Positions 55,625 to 63,198 of a stretch of DNA of 64,000 nt are shown here, one piece after another. The translations under genes and the position numbers were made by a program. Numbering within the stretch: position 1 is the stretch's first letter; the number at the start of each line of letters is the position of its first letter. The DNA lies in assembly GCA_002389765.1 (NCBI GenBank), contig DGQM01000023.1, forward strand, positions 49,904 to 113,903, read 5' to 3'. Source of the stretch: Bacteroidetes bacterium UBA4414. GTDB lineage: Bacteria; Bacteroidota; Bacteroidia; Chitinophagales; Chitinophagaceae. The notes beneath the pieces are model-generated. The model made no database searches. It was given only the letters and a program-made list of their open reading frames with translations, and was not told where the DNA came from.

Positions 55625-56602
55625 CTAGAACCACCAAGGTATTTTATTGCTGTTGAATTTATATATCAACATTAATGATACGGTAGAATAGCTGTCTTTG
55701 TTTTCTTTATTGCCACGCGGTGTCCAAGATTTTTGCTTTGCACCTGGCTGTATTGCCCAAGACTTATCGTACATTTCTTTAGCAACTGCAGCTTTTTCGG
55801 GGCTCAAATAAGTTTCAAGGTAAGAATCACTTACATAGTCGCCGCTTACGTTATCCAACCTGTCTGTAAATGTGAAGCGGTACAGGTATTCTATACCCCA
55901 AGACATTTTTTCGTTGATATCGAAACGCAGACCCAAACCTACCGGCACGTTCATTTGCCAGAATTTTGTCTTCATTGCATAGGTTGGTGTAGCTTTTTCA
56001 TATTCAAAGCCTTCACCTTCCAGGTGCAAATCGCCTACATATACCCATTTCTGAGCACCTGTAGTCCTATCTATATAGGTACTGTATGGCTTATAGTGGA
56101 ATACACCAACACCCGCTGTCAGATATGGCTGCCAACGACGCGTAGCAGAATGTGTTTCTGAATTGCTGCGGAATGGGAAGAACTCTATCTGGAAAGTACC
56201 TTCCCAGATATTTGACTTCACATCCTGATTGCGCAGGTAGCGTTGAAACGCATCAGCCTCTACAGAAGAGGCAGTTTTTGCCTTCTTCTCATTCCATGCA
56301 TCTGTAGCGTAGAGCGTACCGTAGTTAACGCCCAAACGCATAGCCAGCATAGGATGCGCAGTATAACGGCCAAACATACCACCCATAAAAGTAGGGTGAT
56401 TGAAATATTTACCGTTATTATAATGGTCTAATACTTTAAGCGTACCTACATCGCCCCAAAGGTCAGCCATACCAAAGTTTGTTCCGATGGAAAAACCCGG
56501 ATGTTCTACATACTCTCTAGGTATTGCAGGCTGTGCAATAGCAGAAAGTGAGGCAGCGCTAACGCAAACGGCTAAAAGGCTACGGATAAGTTTCTTCCGC
56601 AT
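55625..56602 (-). CDS. PorG-like outer membrane beta-barrel protein (DUF6089 type)
   Basis: The 325-residue protein has a signal peptide ending near LSAIAQ and a small-barrel sequence with FSIGTNFGMADLWGDVG, EGTFQIEFFPF, QPYLTAGVGVFHYKP and MSWGIEYLYRFTFTDRLDNV. This order matches the DUF6089/PorG family, whose Porphyromonas member is an outer-membrane T9SS component that contacts PorK/N. The match is by pattern; another OprF-like barrel is possible. It lies 33 nt after the crotonase gene and ends at a terminator, so it may share that transcript. Confidence 0.65.
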   Translation of the reverse strand: MRKKLIRSLLAVCVSAASLSAIAQPAIPREYVEHPGFSIGTNFGMADLWGDVGTLKVLDHYNNGKYFNHPTFMGGMFGRYTAHPMLAMRLGVNYGTLYATDAWNEKKAKTASSVEADAFQRYLRNQDVKSNIWEGTFQIEFFPFRSNSETHSATRRWQPYLTAGVGVFHYKPYSTYIDRTTGAQKWVYVGDLHLEGEGFEYEKATPTYAMKTKFWQMNVPVGLGLRFDINEKMSWGIEYLYRFTFTDRLDNVSGDYVSDSYLETYLSPEKAAVAKEMYDKSWAIQPGAKQKSWTPRGNKENKDSYSTVSLMLIYKFNSNKIPWWF

Positions 56603-56635
56603 TTTACTCTGGTTTTAGCGATGAAGATAATAAAA

Positions 56636-57415
56636 TTATTTTCCTTTAAAAATAGCTTTTCTTTTTTCTAAGAATGCTCCGGTACCTTCTTTCATGTCTT
56701 CGGTAGCAAAACATTCGCCGAAACGCTTGATTTCATTGGCAAATCCGGCAGTTTCGCCCTTTGCAGCATCGTTAACACAAGCTATAACTTTTGCTACGGC
56801 AACAGGCGCTTTTGTATGAATTTTTTGTAATATCTCCTTGGTTTTGCCCAAAAGTTCAGCCAATGGGGTTACATGATTTACCAGACCCAGTGCTTTTGCC
56901 TCGTCTGCACCAATCATATCTGCCGTCATCATCAGCTCCATAGATTTGCCTTTACCTATCAGCTGTGTAAGGCGTTGTGTACCACCATAACCCGGTATCA
57001 GGCCCAGATTTACTTCCGGCTGACCGAATTTTGCATTTTCACTAGCTATACGGAAGTGACAAGCCATTGCCAGCTCGCAACCACCACCCAGCGAAAAACC
57101 GTTAACCGCAGCAACTATAGGCTTAGGGCTGTTTTCTATTTTATCAAAAACATTATCCTGTCCTTTTTTAGCCAAAGCCGCACCACCTGCAGCATCCAGG
57201 CTTGTAAACTCTGTAATATCCGCACCTGCCACAAATGCTTTTTCACCTGCACCTGTCAGTATTGCACTTTTAATATCGGGGTTGCTATATACCTCATCCA
57301 GTACTTTGCCCAGTTCTTCAATTACGTCTTTGTTCAGAGCGTTCATTTTGTCTGGGCGGTTGATAGTAATAACCAGTGTGCCGTCTTGCAGGTCTGTCAA
57401 TAATGTTTGGTACAT
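56636..57415 (-). CDS. Enoyl-CoA hydratase/isomerase (crotonase family)
   Basis: The 259-residue enzyme hydrates 2-enoyl-CoA. The oxyanion-hole segments AGEKAFVAGADITEF and NGFSLGGGCELAMACHF are present, and both catalytic glutamates are seen: E in GGCELA and E in FGQPEVNLGL. It has the usual trimer C-terminal helix (EGTGAFLEKRKAIFKGK). It could serve beta-oxidation or the phenylacetate pathway (PaaF-like), given the paa genes nearby; sequence alone does not decide. It follows the mutase subunit by 41 nt. Confidence 0.9.
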   Translation of the reverse strand: MYQTLLTDLQDGTLVITINRPDKMNALNKDVIEELGKVLDEVYSNPDIKSAILTGAGEKAFVAGADITEFTSLDAAGGAALAKKGQDNVFDKIENSPKPIVAAVNGFSLGGGCELAMACHFRIASENAKFGQPEVNLGLIPGYGGTQRLTQLIGKGKSMELMMTADMIGADEAKALGLVNHVTPLAELLGKTKEILQKIHTKAPVAVAKVIACVNDAAKGETAGFANEIKRFGECFATEDMKEGTGAFLEKRKAIFKGK

Positions 57416-57456
57416 AAAATAATAATGTGCTGAAAAGTTTAAATCTGTCTCGTTTA

Positions 57457-57882
57457 TTAGAAAAGTTCGGCGCGGTGTTCTTTCACCCAGCCTGTTATAT
57501 AATCTGCTATTTCGTGTGTTGGTGCGCCGGGGGCAAAAAGCTTGCCTACGCCCAGTTTGTACAGGCCTTCCATATCCTCTTCGGGTATGATGCCACCACC
57601 TGTAAGCAATACGTTTTCCAGTCCGTTTGCCTTCATCAGGTCCATTACTTTGGGGAAAACGGTATTGTGTGCACCGCTGAGGATGCTAATGCCGATAGCA
57701 TCTACATCTTCCTGCAATGCAGTGTTGACAACCATTTCGGGGGTTTGGCGCAGGCCGGTATATATCACTTCCATACCTGCATCGCGCAGTGCGGTGGCTA
57801 TTACTTTCGCGCCGCGGTCGTGACCATCAAGGCCCACTTTGGCTACTAATACACGTACCGGACGCTTCAAACTATCTGTCAT
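57457..57882 (-). CDS. Methylmalonyl-CoA mutase, cobalamin-binding subunit (stand-alone)
   Basis: The 141-residue protein is a B12-binding domain with the base-off motif DGHDRG (D-x-H-x-x-G, residues about 19-24), followed by the strand ISILSGAHN (S-x-L) and VLLTGGGIIPEED (GG), the three contacts of cobalamin. It equals the C-terminal domain of methylmalonyl-CoA mutase. The large catalytic subunit is not in the window, so the enzyme must be split. ATG 57882 is chosen; a longer frame upstream lacks support. A near-consensus box TACTTTTA is at 57902-57909. The crotonase gene follows. Confidence 0.9.
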   Translation of the reverse strand: MTDSLKRPVRVLVAKVGLDGHDRGAKVIATALRDAGMEVIYTGLRQTPEMVVNTALQEDVDAIGISILSGAHNTVFPKVMDLMKANGLENVLLTGGGIIPEEDMEGLYKLGVGKLFAPGAPTHEIADYITGWVKEHRAELF

Positions 57883-58003
57883 ATTCCAATTAAAAAGCGG
57901 GTAAAAGTAATAAATGGCGGGGATTTTACTATGTCTTTTTCGGGGGAGGTATGGATGAAACAATCTATTCATAATACCTTAACCGTAAAAACTCATAAGA
58001 CTA

Positions 58004-58285
58004 TTATTTATATACAGGTTTCTTATGTGTATTGTGGGCCATATACACTATAACTTTATTCTTGTAAATTTTGAATATTAGCAGGTAAGGGAAGTCATCA
58101 ATTTTTACTGCCCTGAATGAATCTGTAATAAAACCGAATAATTGAGGATGAAGAGCAAGCATATCATAGCGTTCTTTCAACCTATCAAGAAAACGCAACC
58201 CCAATCCTTCCTTAACAGACTCATAATATAATGCAGCAGCTTCTGCTTCATGCTGTGCCTGCTTCCTGATGATAAGTTTGTACAC
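58004..58285 (-). CDS. RelE/ParE family toxin
   Basis: The 93-residue protein has the ParE/RelE toxin layout: YKLIIRKQAQHEAEAAALYYE, GLGLRFLDRLKERYDML, RAVKIDDFPYLLIFKIYKNKVIVYMAHNTHKKP. The start is GTG at 58285, sharing one base with the antitoxin stop (TAGTG), so it is translationally coupled. The target is gyrase (ParE) or ribosome-bound mRNA (RelE); the sequence alone does not decide. It is the second gene of a minus-strand TA operon. Confidence 0.85.
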   Translation of the reverse strand: MYKLIIRKQAQHEAEAAALYYESVKEGLGLRFLDRLKERYDMLALHPQLFGFITDSFRAVKIDDFPYLLIFKIYKNKVIVYMAHNTHKKPVYK

Positions 58286-58521
58286 TAATCTTTCTTTAAA
58301 TTTTTCCTTATCATCTCTACAGATTCCTCCGCTGCATAAGATTCACCTGCACCATCAAGATACTCTTGTTCTCGTCTGTTTAATTCCTGAACAATTTTTT
58401 CATCCAACACATAGCCACTGTTTATCTCTTTTTCGAGCAGTATATATATCGCCTCCAAATGCCGATCATCAGCAATATTTATGTATTCGTGCAACTTTTC
58501 CCGCAATTCACTTTTCGTCAT
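58285..58521 (-). CDS. Antitoxin (addiction-module component)
   Basis: The 78-residue acidic helical protein (ELREKLHEYINIADDRHLEA, then QELNRREQEYLDGAGESYAAEESVEMIRKN) resembles addiction-module antitoxins paired with RelE/ParE toxins. It is the first gene of the TA operon, with a promoter box at 58537-58544, 16 nt upstream of its ATG. DNA-binding and toxin-binding parts cannot be separated by eye. Confidence 0.78.
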   Translation of the reverse strand: MTKSELREKLHEYINIADDRHLEAIYILLEKEINSGYVLDEKIVQELNRREQEYLDGAGESYAAEESVEMIRKNLKKD

Positions 58522-58536
58522 ATTTCAGGCTTTATA

Positions 58537-58544
58537 CAAATTTA
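58537..58544 (-). promoter_or_regulatory. -7 promoter box of the TA operon
   Basis: Minus-strand TAAATTTG matches TAnnTTTG. It is only 18 nt from the divergent glnS box, so the two promoters must overlap. Confidence 0.55.
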
Positions 58545-58561
58545 ATGAATACCTTTTAAAC

Positions 58562-58569
58562 TATCTTTG
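58562..58569 (+). promoter_or_regulatory. -7 promoter box of glnS, nearly leaderless
   Basis: TATCTTTG followed by CA matches TAnnTTTG. The ATG is at 58577, so the leader can be only 3-4 nt. Confidence 0.55.
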
Positions 58570-58576
58570 CACCCTT

Positions 58577-60253
58577 ATGAGCGAAGAAAAAAGCCTTAAT
58601 TTTTTAGAAGAGATTATTGAGCAACACCTTGCAGAAGGAAAATACAAAGAAATACATACCCGTTTTCCGCCGGAGCCGAATGGCTACCTGCATATAGGCC
58701 ATGCTTCGTCTATATGCCTCAACTTCGGGCTTGCAAAGAAGTATAATGGCAAGGTCAACCTGCGCTTTGACGATACCAACCCCGTAACAGAAGATACCGA
58801 ATACGTTGATAGCATCAAATACGATATAAAATGGCTGAGTGATGCCATTGGCAAAACATGGGATAACGAACTATATGCATCAGACTATTTCGATACGCTG
58901 TATGGCTACGCTGTGCAGTTGATTGAAAAAGGATATGCGTATGTAGATGACAGCACTGCCGAAGAAATAGCCGCTACGAAAGGAGATACTGTAAAGCCCG
59001 GCATCAACAGCCCGTACAGGGATAGAAGTGTGCAGGAAAACCTGCAACTGTTTGCCGATATGAAAGCAGGCAAATATGCAGATGGTGAAAAAGTATTGCG
59101 TGCCAAAATAGATATGGCGCATCCTAACCTGTTGCTCCGCGATCCTATTATGTATCGCATCAAACATGCACACCACCACCGCACCGGCGATAATTGGTGC
59201 CTGTACCCGATGTACGATTTTGCACACGGACAGAGCGATAGTATTGAGAACATTACACACAGTATTTGTACGCTTGAGTTTATACACCACCGTCCGCTGT
59301 ACGATTGGTTTATAGAGAAGCTGGGCATCTTCCCTTCTCATCAGTACGAGTTTGCACGTCGCAACCTTACCTATACAGTAATGAGCAAACGCAAACTGCT
59401 GCAGTTGGTAAATGAAAACCATGTAACAGGTTGGGACGACCCGCGTATGCCTACCATCAGTGGTATGCGCCGCCGTGGTTATCCTGCACAGTCTATCGTC
59501 AATTTTTGCGATACAATAGGTATTGCCAAACGCGAAAACATTGTAGACATAAGTGTGCTTGAATTTCATGTGCGCGAACAACTGAATAAAACTGCCAACC
59601 GTGTGATGGCGGTGCTGGACCCTGTGAAGCTGGTAATTACCAACTATCCCGAAGGACAGACAGAAGAACTGGATGCAGAAAACAATCCTGAAGACCCGAA
59701 CGGCGGTACACGCAAAATGCCTTTCAGCCGCGAGGTGTGGATAGAGCGTGAAGACTTTATGGAAGAACCACCAAAGAAATTCTTCCGTCTGGGCCCTGGT
59801 TTGATGGTGCGCCTGAAGGGTGCATACATTGTAAAATGCGAAGGCTTTAAAAAAGATGATACGGGCAATGTAACAGAGATACACTGTACCTACATACCTG
59901 AAAGCAAGAGCGGCAGCGATACCAGCGGCATACATGTAAAGGGCACCATCCATTGGGTGAATGTGGCTACTGCAAAAACAGCAGAAGTGCGCCTGTACGA
60001 CCGCCTGTTTAAAGTAGAAGACCCATCGAGCGAAGAAGGTGACTTTAAAGATTACATCAACGAAAACTCGCTGCACATACTACCGAGTGTGTACATAGAA
60101 CCAGCACTTGCCAATGCGAAGGAAGGCGAACACTTCCAATTTTTGCGCAAAGGTTATTTCTGTGTAGATAAAGAAAGCTCGCCTGACAAACTGATATTCA
60201 ACCGCACAGTAGGATTGAAAGATACATGGGCGAAAGAAGCTAAGAAAGGATAA
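58577..60253 (+). CDS. glnS: Glutaminyl-tRNA synthetase
   Basis: The 558-residue class I synthetase charges tRNA-Gln. The HIGH motif occurs in NGYLHIGHASSICLNFGLAK (about 35-54) and the KMSKS equivalent as VMSKRK. PPEPNGYLHIGH and the catalytic RFDDTNP are intact, and the two-barrel anticodon-binding C-terminus is present. A longer frame upstream crosses the promoter and is not used; ATG 58577 lies 8 nt after the -7 box. It is divergent from the TA pair. Confidence 0.97.
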   Translation: MSEEKSLNFLEEIIEQHLAEGKYKEIHTRFPPEPNGYLHIGHASSICLNFGLAKKYNGKVNLRFDDTNPVTEDTEYVDSIKYDIKWLSDAIGKTWDNELYASDYFDTLYGYAVQLIEKGYAYVDDSTAEEIAATKGDTVKPGINSPYRDRSVQENLQLFADMKAGKYADGEKVLRAKIDMAHPNLLLRDPIMYRIKHAHHHRTGDNWCLYPMYDFAHGQSDSIENITHSICTLEFIHHRPLYDWFIEKLGIFPSHQYEFARRNLTYTVMSKRKLLQLVNENHVTGWDDPRMPTISGMRRRGYPAQSIVNFCDTIGIAKRENIVDISVLEFHVREQLNKTANRVMAVLDPVKLVITNYPEGQTEELDAENNPEDPNGGTRKMPFSREVWIEREDFMEEPPKKFFRLGPGLMVRLKGAYIVKCEGFKKDDTGNVTEIHCTYIPESKSGSDTSGIHVKGTIHWVNVATAKTAEVRLYDRLFKVEDPSSEEGDFKDYINENSLHILPSVYIEPALANAKEGEHFQFLRKGYFCVDKESSPDKLIFNRTVGLKDTWAKEAKKG

Positions 60254-60255
60254 AA

Positions 60256-60302
60256 CCCCTAAATCCCTGCCTGCGGTAGGCAGGCCCTAAAGGGGACTTT
60301 TT
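60256..60302 (+). terminator. Compound hairpin terminator / REP-like element after glnS
   Basis: An inner stem CCTGCCT-GCGGT-AGGCAGG (60266-60284) sits inside an outer CCCCT/AGGGG stem (60256-60260 with 60291-60295), followed by ACTTTTT. It looks like the imperfect palindromic repeats dispersed in Bacteroidota intergenic regions, here acting as terminator. Confidence 0.7.
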
Positions 60303-60320
60303 ATAAAAAAATATATACTC

Positions 60321-60776
60321 ATGGTACGTATAGACAACATAGAAGAAACAATTGCTACGCTGAATAAATTGAGTGCAGATACTACACCGCTATGGGGTGG
60401 TATGACACCGCAGCACATGGTAGAACACCTGACTGTAACGATTGGTGCATCGAGCGGAAAGATGAACCTTGAGCAGACCAGCACACCCGAAGAAGCTGCT
60501 GCTGCAAAGCAGGCACTTATCTATAGCGATATGCAGATAAAACAAGGTGTGAAAAACGCACTGATGGGCGAAGGGCTGCCACCCTATGTAAATGCAAGCC
60601 TGCGAGATGCCATCGGCGAATTGCAGACGGAACTACAACATTTTGAAAACTACTATGCTGCCAACCCAAGTGCTACGCACGTGCAACCAAGACTGGGCGC
60701 ACTAAAGCACGATGAATGGATTATCTTCCACGGCAAGCATTTTACACACCATTTCAAACAATTCGGACTGATATAA
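60321..60776 (+). CDS. DUF1569/DinB-like protein
   Basis: The 151-residue protein has the DinB-type signature in MTPQHMVEHLTVTIGA (first histidines) and a terminal HGKHFTHHFKQFGL, supplying three histidines for a metal site as in the four-helix DinB/YfiT fold. The family is DUF1569. The function (a thiol- or small-molecule transferase) is unproven. It is plus strand, downstream of glnS but separated by a terminator, with its own terminator after it. Confidence 0.8.
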   Translation: MVRIDNIEETIATLNKLSADTTPLWGGMTPQHMVEHLTVTIGASSGKMNLEQTSTPEEAAAAKQALIYSDMQIKQGVKNALMGEGLPPYVNASLRDAIGELQTELQHFENYYAANPSATHVQPRLGALKHDEWIIFHGKHFTHHFKQFGLI

Positions 60777-60784
60777 AAAAAGTA

Positions 60785-60813
60785 AAACGCCTCGCAGATT
60801 GCGGGGCGTTTTT
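60785..60813 (+). terminator. Rho-independent terminator after the DUF1569 gene
   Basis: AAACGCCTCGCA (60785-60796) and TGCGGGGCGTTT (60800-60811) form a 12-bp stem (one G-T pair) followed by T residues. Confidence 0.88.
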
Positions 60814-60857
60814 ATAAAAGCTTTTCTCCTCTCTTTTAGAGAGGTTGGGAGGGTTTT

Positions 60858-61238
60858 CTACTTAGCTGCCACCACACTTATCTCTACTTTAACACCTTTT
60901 GGCAGGCCAGCTACCTGTACAGTTTCACGCGCAGGCGGGTTTTCTGTGAAATAGCTGCCATATACTTCGTTTACCTGTGCAAACTGGCCCATATCCATCA
61001 GGAAGATGGTGCTTTTCAGCACATTGTTGAAATCCATACCCGCTTCTGTAAGGATGGCTTTCAGATTTTCCATTACCAGTTTTGTTTCTGTTTGTATATC
61101 GCCTGTATATAGCTCACCCGTTTTAGGGTCGATAGCTATCTGCCCTGATACGAACAGCATATTGCCAAACTGAACAGCCTGATTATATGGCCCGATGGGC
61201 GCCGGTGCATTATCTGTACGAATGATTTTCTTTTCCAT
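60858..61238 (-). CDS. ridA: RidA family imine/enamine deaminase
   Basis: The 126-residue protein hydrolyses reactive 2-aminoacrylate and related imines. Typical segments are APAPIGPYNQAVQFGNMLFVSGQIA, a FNNVLKSTIFLMDMGQFAQVN and the C-terminal PARETVQVAGLPKGVKVEISVVA with the conserved R (in PARETV) and E (VEISVVA). ATG 61238 is chosen over an ATG six codons upstream. It is divergent from tsaB through a mirror-image promoter region. Confidence 0.93.
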   Translation of the reverse strand: MEKKIIRTDNAPAPIGPYNQAVQFGNMLFVSGQIAIDPKTGELYTGDIQTETKLVMENLKAILTEAGMDFNNVLKSTIFLMDMGQFAQVNEVYGSYFTENPPARETVQVAGLPKGVKVEISVVAAK

Positions 61239-61272
61239 GCTGTAAATGTAATACACTCCTTACATTTGCAGC
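61239..61272. promoter_or_regulatory. Mirror-image divergent promoters of ridA and tsaB
   Basis: GCTGTAAATGTAA (61239-61251) and TTACATTTGCAGC (61260-61272) are inverted repeats with one mismatch and an 8-nt spacer. Each contains a -7 box: minus TACATTTA (61243-61250) and plus TACATTTG (61261-61268). RNA polymerase could not use both at the same moment. Confidence 0.6.
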
Positions 61273-61279
61273 GATTTTA

Positions 61280-61966
61280 ATGGCATACATCTTACACATA
61301 GACACATCGGGCAATGCGGGCATCGTAGCCATCAGCAAGGATGGCGTAGTAACTGCACAACTTGAAAATGCAGATACCCGCAACCATGCTGCGAACATCA
61401 ACCTGCATATAGAAAAAGCCCTGCAGGATAGCGGCATTACCATGGCGCAATTAGATGCTGTTGCTGTATGCGGCGGCCCGGGTTCTTATACAGGCTTGCG
61501 GATAGGACTGGCTACTGCAAAGGGCATTTGCTACCTGTTGGATAAGCCGATGATGATGCACCATAAACTGGAGCTACTTGCGCTGAAGAGTATTTATACA
61601 TATAAAAACGAATATGAGCATTATGTCGCTATCCTGAACGCGAGAGAGGGAGAATACTATTTTGCGTCATATAACAGCGAAAAAAATACAATAAACGAGC
61701 CTCAGCATGCATTGGCTACAGACCTGAAAATGGTTTTTAGTAAGCTCTCGGGCAAAAAGCTTGTATGCGGAGATATCAATGATGGGCTGAAAGCTATAAT
61801 CGGCACTCAACAATTTGATTATCAGGAAGATAATCACGTAGATGCTGCTACATGGGCAGTTTATGCAAAGGAACAATATGATTGTAATGGTTTTGTCAAT
61901 TTAGCCAATGCAGAACCCTTCTATTTAAAACAAGTTTATACGCATAAACCAAAGAATATCAATTGA
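61280..61966 (+). CDS. tsaB: tRNA threonylcarbamoyladenosine biosynthesis protein TsaB
   Basis: The 228-residue protein belongs to the ASKHA family and is the TsaD-binding partner needed for t6A37 formation in tRNA. It has HIDTSGNAGIVAISKDG near the N-terminus and the hallmark CGGPGSYTGLRIGLATAKGI (about 71-90). The C-terminal half is divergent, as is usual. The ATG lies 12 nt after the -7 box, so the leader is very short. tsaD and tsaE are not in the window. Confidence 0.93.
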   Translation: MAYILHIDTSGNAGIVAISKDGVVTAQLENADTRNHAANINLHIEKALQDSGITMAQLDAVAVCGGPGSYTGLRIGLATAKGICYLLDKPMMMHHKLELLALKSIYTYKNEYEHYVAILNAREGEYYFASYNSEKNTINEPQHALATDLKMVFSKLSGKKLVCGDINDGLKAIIGTQQFDYQEDNHVDAATWAVYAKEQYDCNGFVNLANAEPFYLKQVYTHKPKNIN

Positions 61967-62033
61967 TTAAAACCACATATTCAAAATTTAAATAACTTTT
62001 TAACGGTGGTTTAACAGATTTCTCAAATATGCT

Positions 62034-62065
62034 TTTGGTTCATATAGCAGAATGGTGTATGTTTG
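62034..62065 (+). promoter_or_regulatory. Complete promoter of the ArsR-type regulator gene
   Basis: TTTG (62034-62037), a 20-nt spacer and TATGTTTG (62058-62065), followed by CA, match both promoter elements. The leader would be about 75 nt. Confidence 0.75.
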
Positions 62066-62144
62066 CACCCCGTAAAAATGGTGGTAAATAGAGGCCATCA
62101 AATTACTTAGTTACTCTTTTTTTATACATAAAATCAATTTGTAA

Positions 62145-62507
62145 ATGGAAACGACTATGTCAGCTAACACGCTGGTTATTCGCAAAGATGAAGGTTCGAA
62201 CGAACAGATTAAGTTGGATTATTTAGCGGTTAAGAGTGCAGCAATGACCCTGAGGGCCATCAACCACAAATTGCGTCAGCAAATCGTAAAATTGCTGGAA
62301 GAAAACAGACGTATGAATGTTACTGATATTTACGTAAAACTGCGCTTGGAGCAGTCTGTAGCATCACAACACCTCGCTATCCTGCGTCGTGCTAATATCG
62401 TTATCACTGAGCGTGATGGTAAATTCATCCACTACGCACTGAACCATACTCGCATAGCTCACGTAGCTAAGTTTGTAAATGAACTGGTTAACGCTGAAGA
62501 AGCGTAG
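62145..62507 (+). CDS. ArsR/winged-helix transcriptional regulator without metal cysteines
   Basis: The 120-residue protein has a winged helix-turn-helix (about 35-105): LRAINHKLRQQIVKLLEENRR, MNVTDIYVKLRLEQSVASQHLAILRRANIV, then a wing TERDGKFIHYAL. It contains no cysteine, so it is not a thiol-metal ArsR sensor; histidines near the end (FIHYALNHTRIAHV) could bind metal but this is speculation. Start alternatives are 62145 and 62157. It has a complete promoter, a 75-nt leader and a strong terminator, i.e. a monocistronic regulator. The target is unknown. Confidence 0.88.
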   Translation: METTMSANTLVIRKDEGSNEQIKLDYLAVKSAAMTLRAINHKLRQQIVKLLEENRRMNVTDIYVKLRLEQSVASQHLAILRRANIVITERDGKFIHYALNHTRIAHVAKFVNELVNAEEA

Positions 62508-62528
62508 TTTTAACCACAAGTTAAAAAT

Positions 62529-62559
62529 AAAAAGCCCCGATAATTATCGGGGCTTTTTT
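62529..62559. terminator. Bidirectional terminator
   Basis: A perfect palindrome (529-558, core AAGCCCCGATAA / TTATCGGGGCTT) with A-rich and T-rich ends lies between the regulator gene and the convergent paaY-like gene. Confidence 0.9.
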
Positions 62560-62578
62560 AATGCTATGAAACGAAGGT

Positions 62579-62607
62579 TGACGAATCAATAAGTCAATCA
62601 ATCAACT
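62579..62607 (-). repeat. Repeat copy C (solo) at the paaY-like stop codon
   Basis: On the minus strand it begins AGTTGATTGATTGAC and ends TCGTCA, 26/29 identical to copy A in paaC. It contains the stop codon (TGA, 62604-62602) of the paaY-like gene. No gene of the four-helix family is adjacent. Confidence 0.75.
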
Positions 62608-63198
62608 ATTCTTTATCTTATTCCAGGTATCGTACAGGCTTTCCTGTGTAGGACGGTTGGCCGGCATTTCTGTCAACGGTTCGCAGGGTTGCAGGGTTTC
62701 GTACAGATCCTTCGGCAAGCTCTGATAGAGCTGTGTGCCTTTAGTCTTCCAGCCAATCATATCATCGCTCACTTCTTTAATTATCTTGCCGGGATTACCC
62801 ACTACAAGGCTACGGCGGGGTATTTTGGTATTGGCCGCTATAAAAGACAATGCACCAATGATGCACTCGTCGCCAATCTCTACCTCGTCCATAATAACAC
62901 TGTTCATACCCACCAGCACGTTTTTGCCAATAGTAGCACCATGTATAATAGCCCCATGTCCTATATGCGCACCTTCCTTCAGCAGCACCGTAACACCGGG
63001 AAACATGTGTATCGTACAGTTTTCCTGCACGTTGCAGCCGTCTTCTATCACAATGCCTCCCCAATCGCCACGCAGGGCAGCACCGGGGCCTATATACACG
63101 TCTTTACCAATAATGACATTGCCCGTAACAGCCGCCTGCGGATGCACATAAGCACTTGGGTGAACAACAGGTACGAAACCTTTGAATGAATAGAACAT
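62602..63198 (-). CDS. paaY: PaaY-like gamma-carbonic-anhydrase-fold protein
   Basis: The 198-residue left-handed beta-helix (hexapeptide repeat) protein has the gamma-CA histidine region (NCTIHMFPG, then GHGAIIHG). The tail KTKGTQLYQSLPKDL corresponds to the WKKQGTHEYQ tail of E. coli PaaY, a thioesterase that relieves CoA-ester dead ends of the phenylacetate pathway, and the length is the same (about 196). Its stop codon is inside repeat copy C. It is about 15 kb from paaABCD. Annotation as a general gamma-CA is the alternative. Confidence 0.8.
   Translation of the reverse strand: MFYSFKGFVPVVHPSAYVHPQAAVTGNVIIGKDVYIGPGAALRGDWGGIVIEDGCNVQENCTIHMFPGVTVLLKEGAHIGHGAIIHGATIGKNVLVGMNSVIMDEVEIGDECIIGALSFIAANTKIPRRSLVVGNPGKIIKEVSDDMIGWKTKGTQLYQSLPKDLYETLQPCEPLTEMPANRPTQESLYDTWNKIKNS

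Noticed and set aside
58880..60076. A 398-codon open frame antisense to glnS
   Set aside because: It is entirely within the conserved synthetase gene, has odd cysteine/histidine-rich composition and no recognisable domain or promoter; it is a shadow of codon bias.
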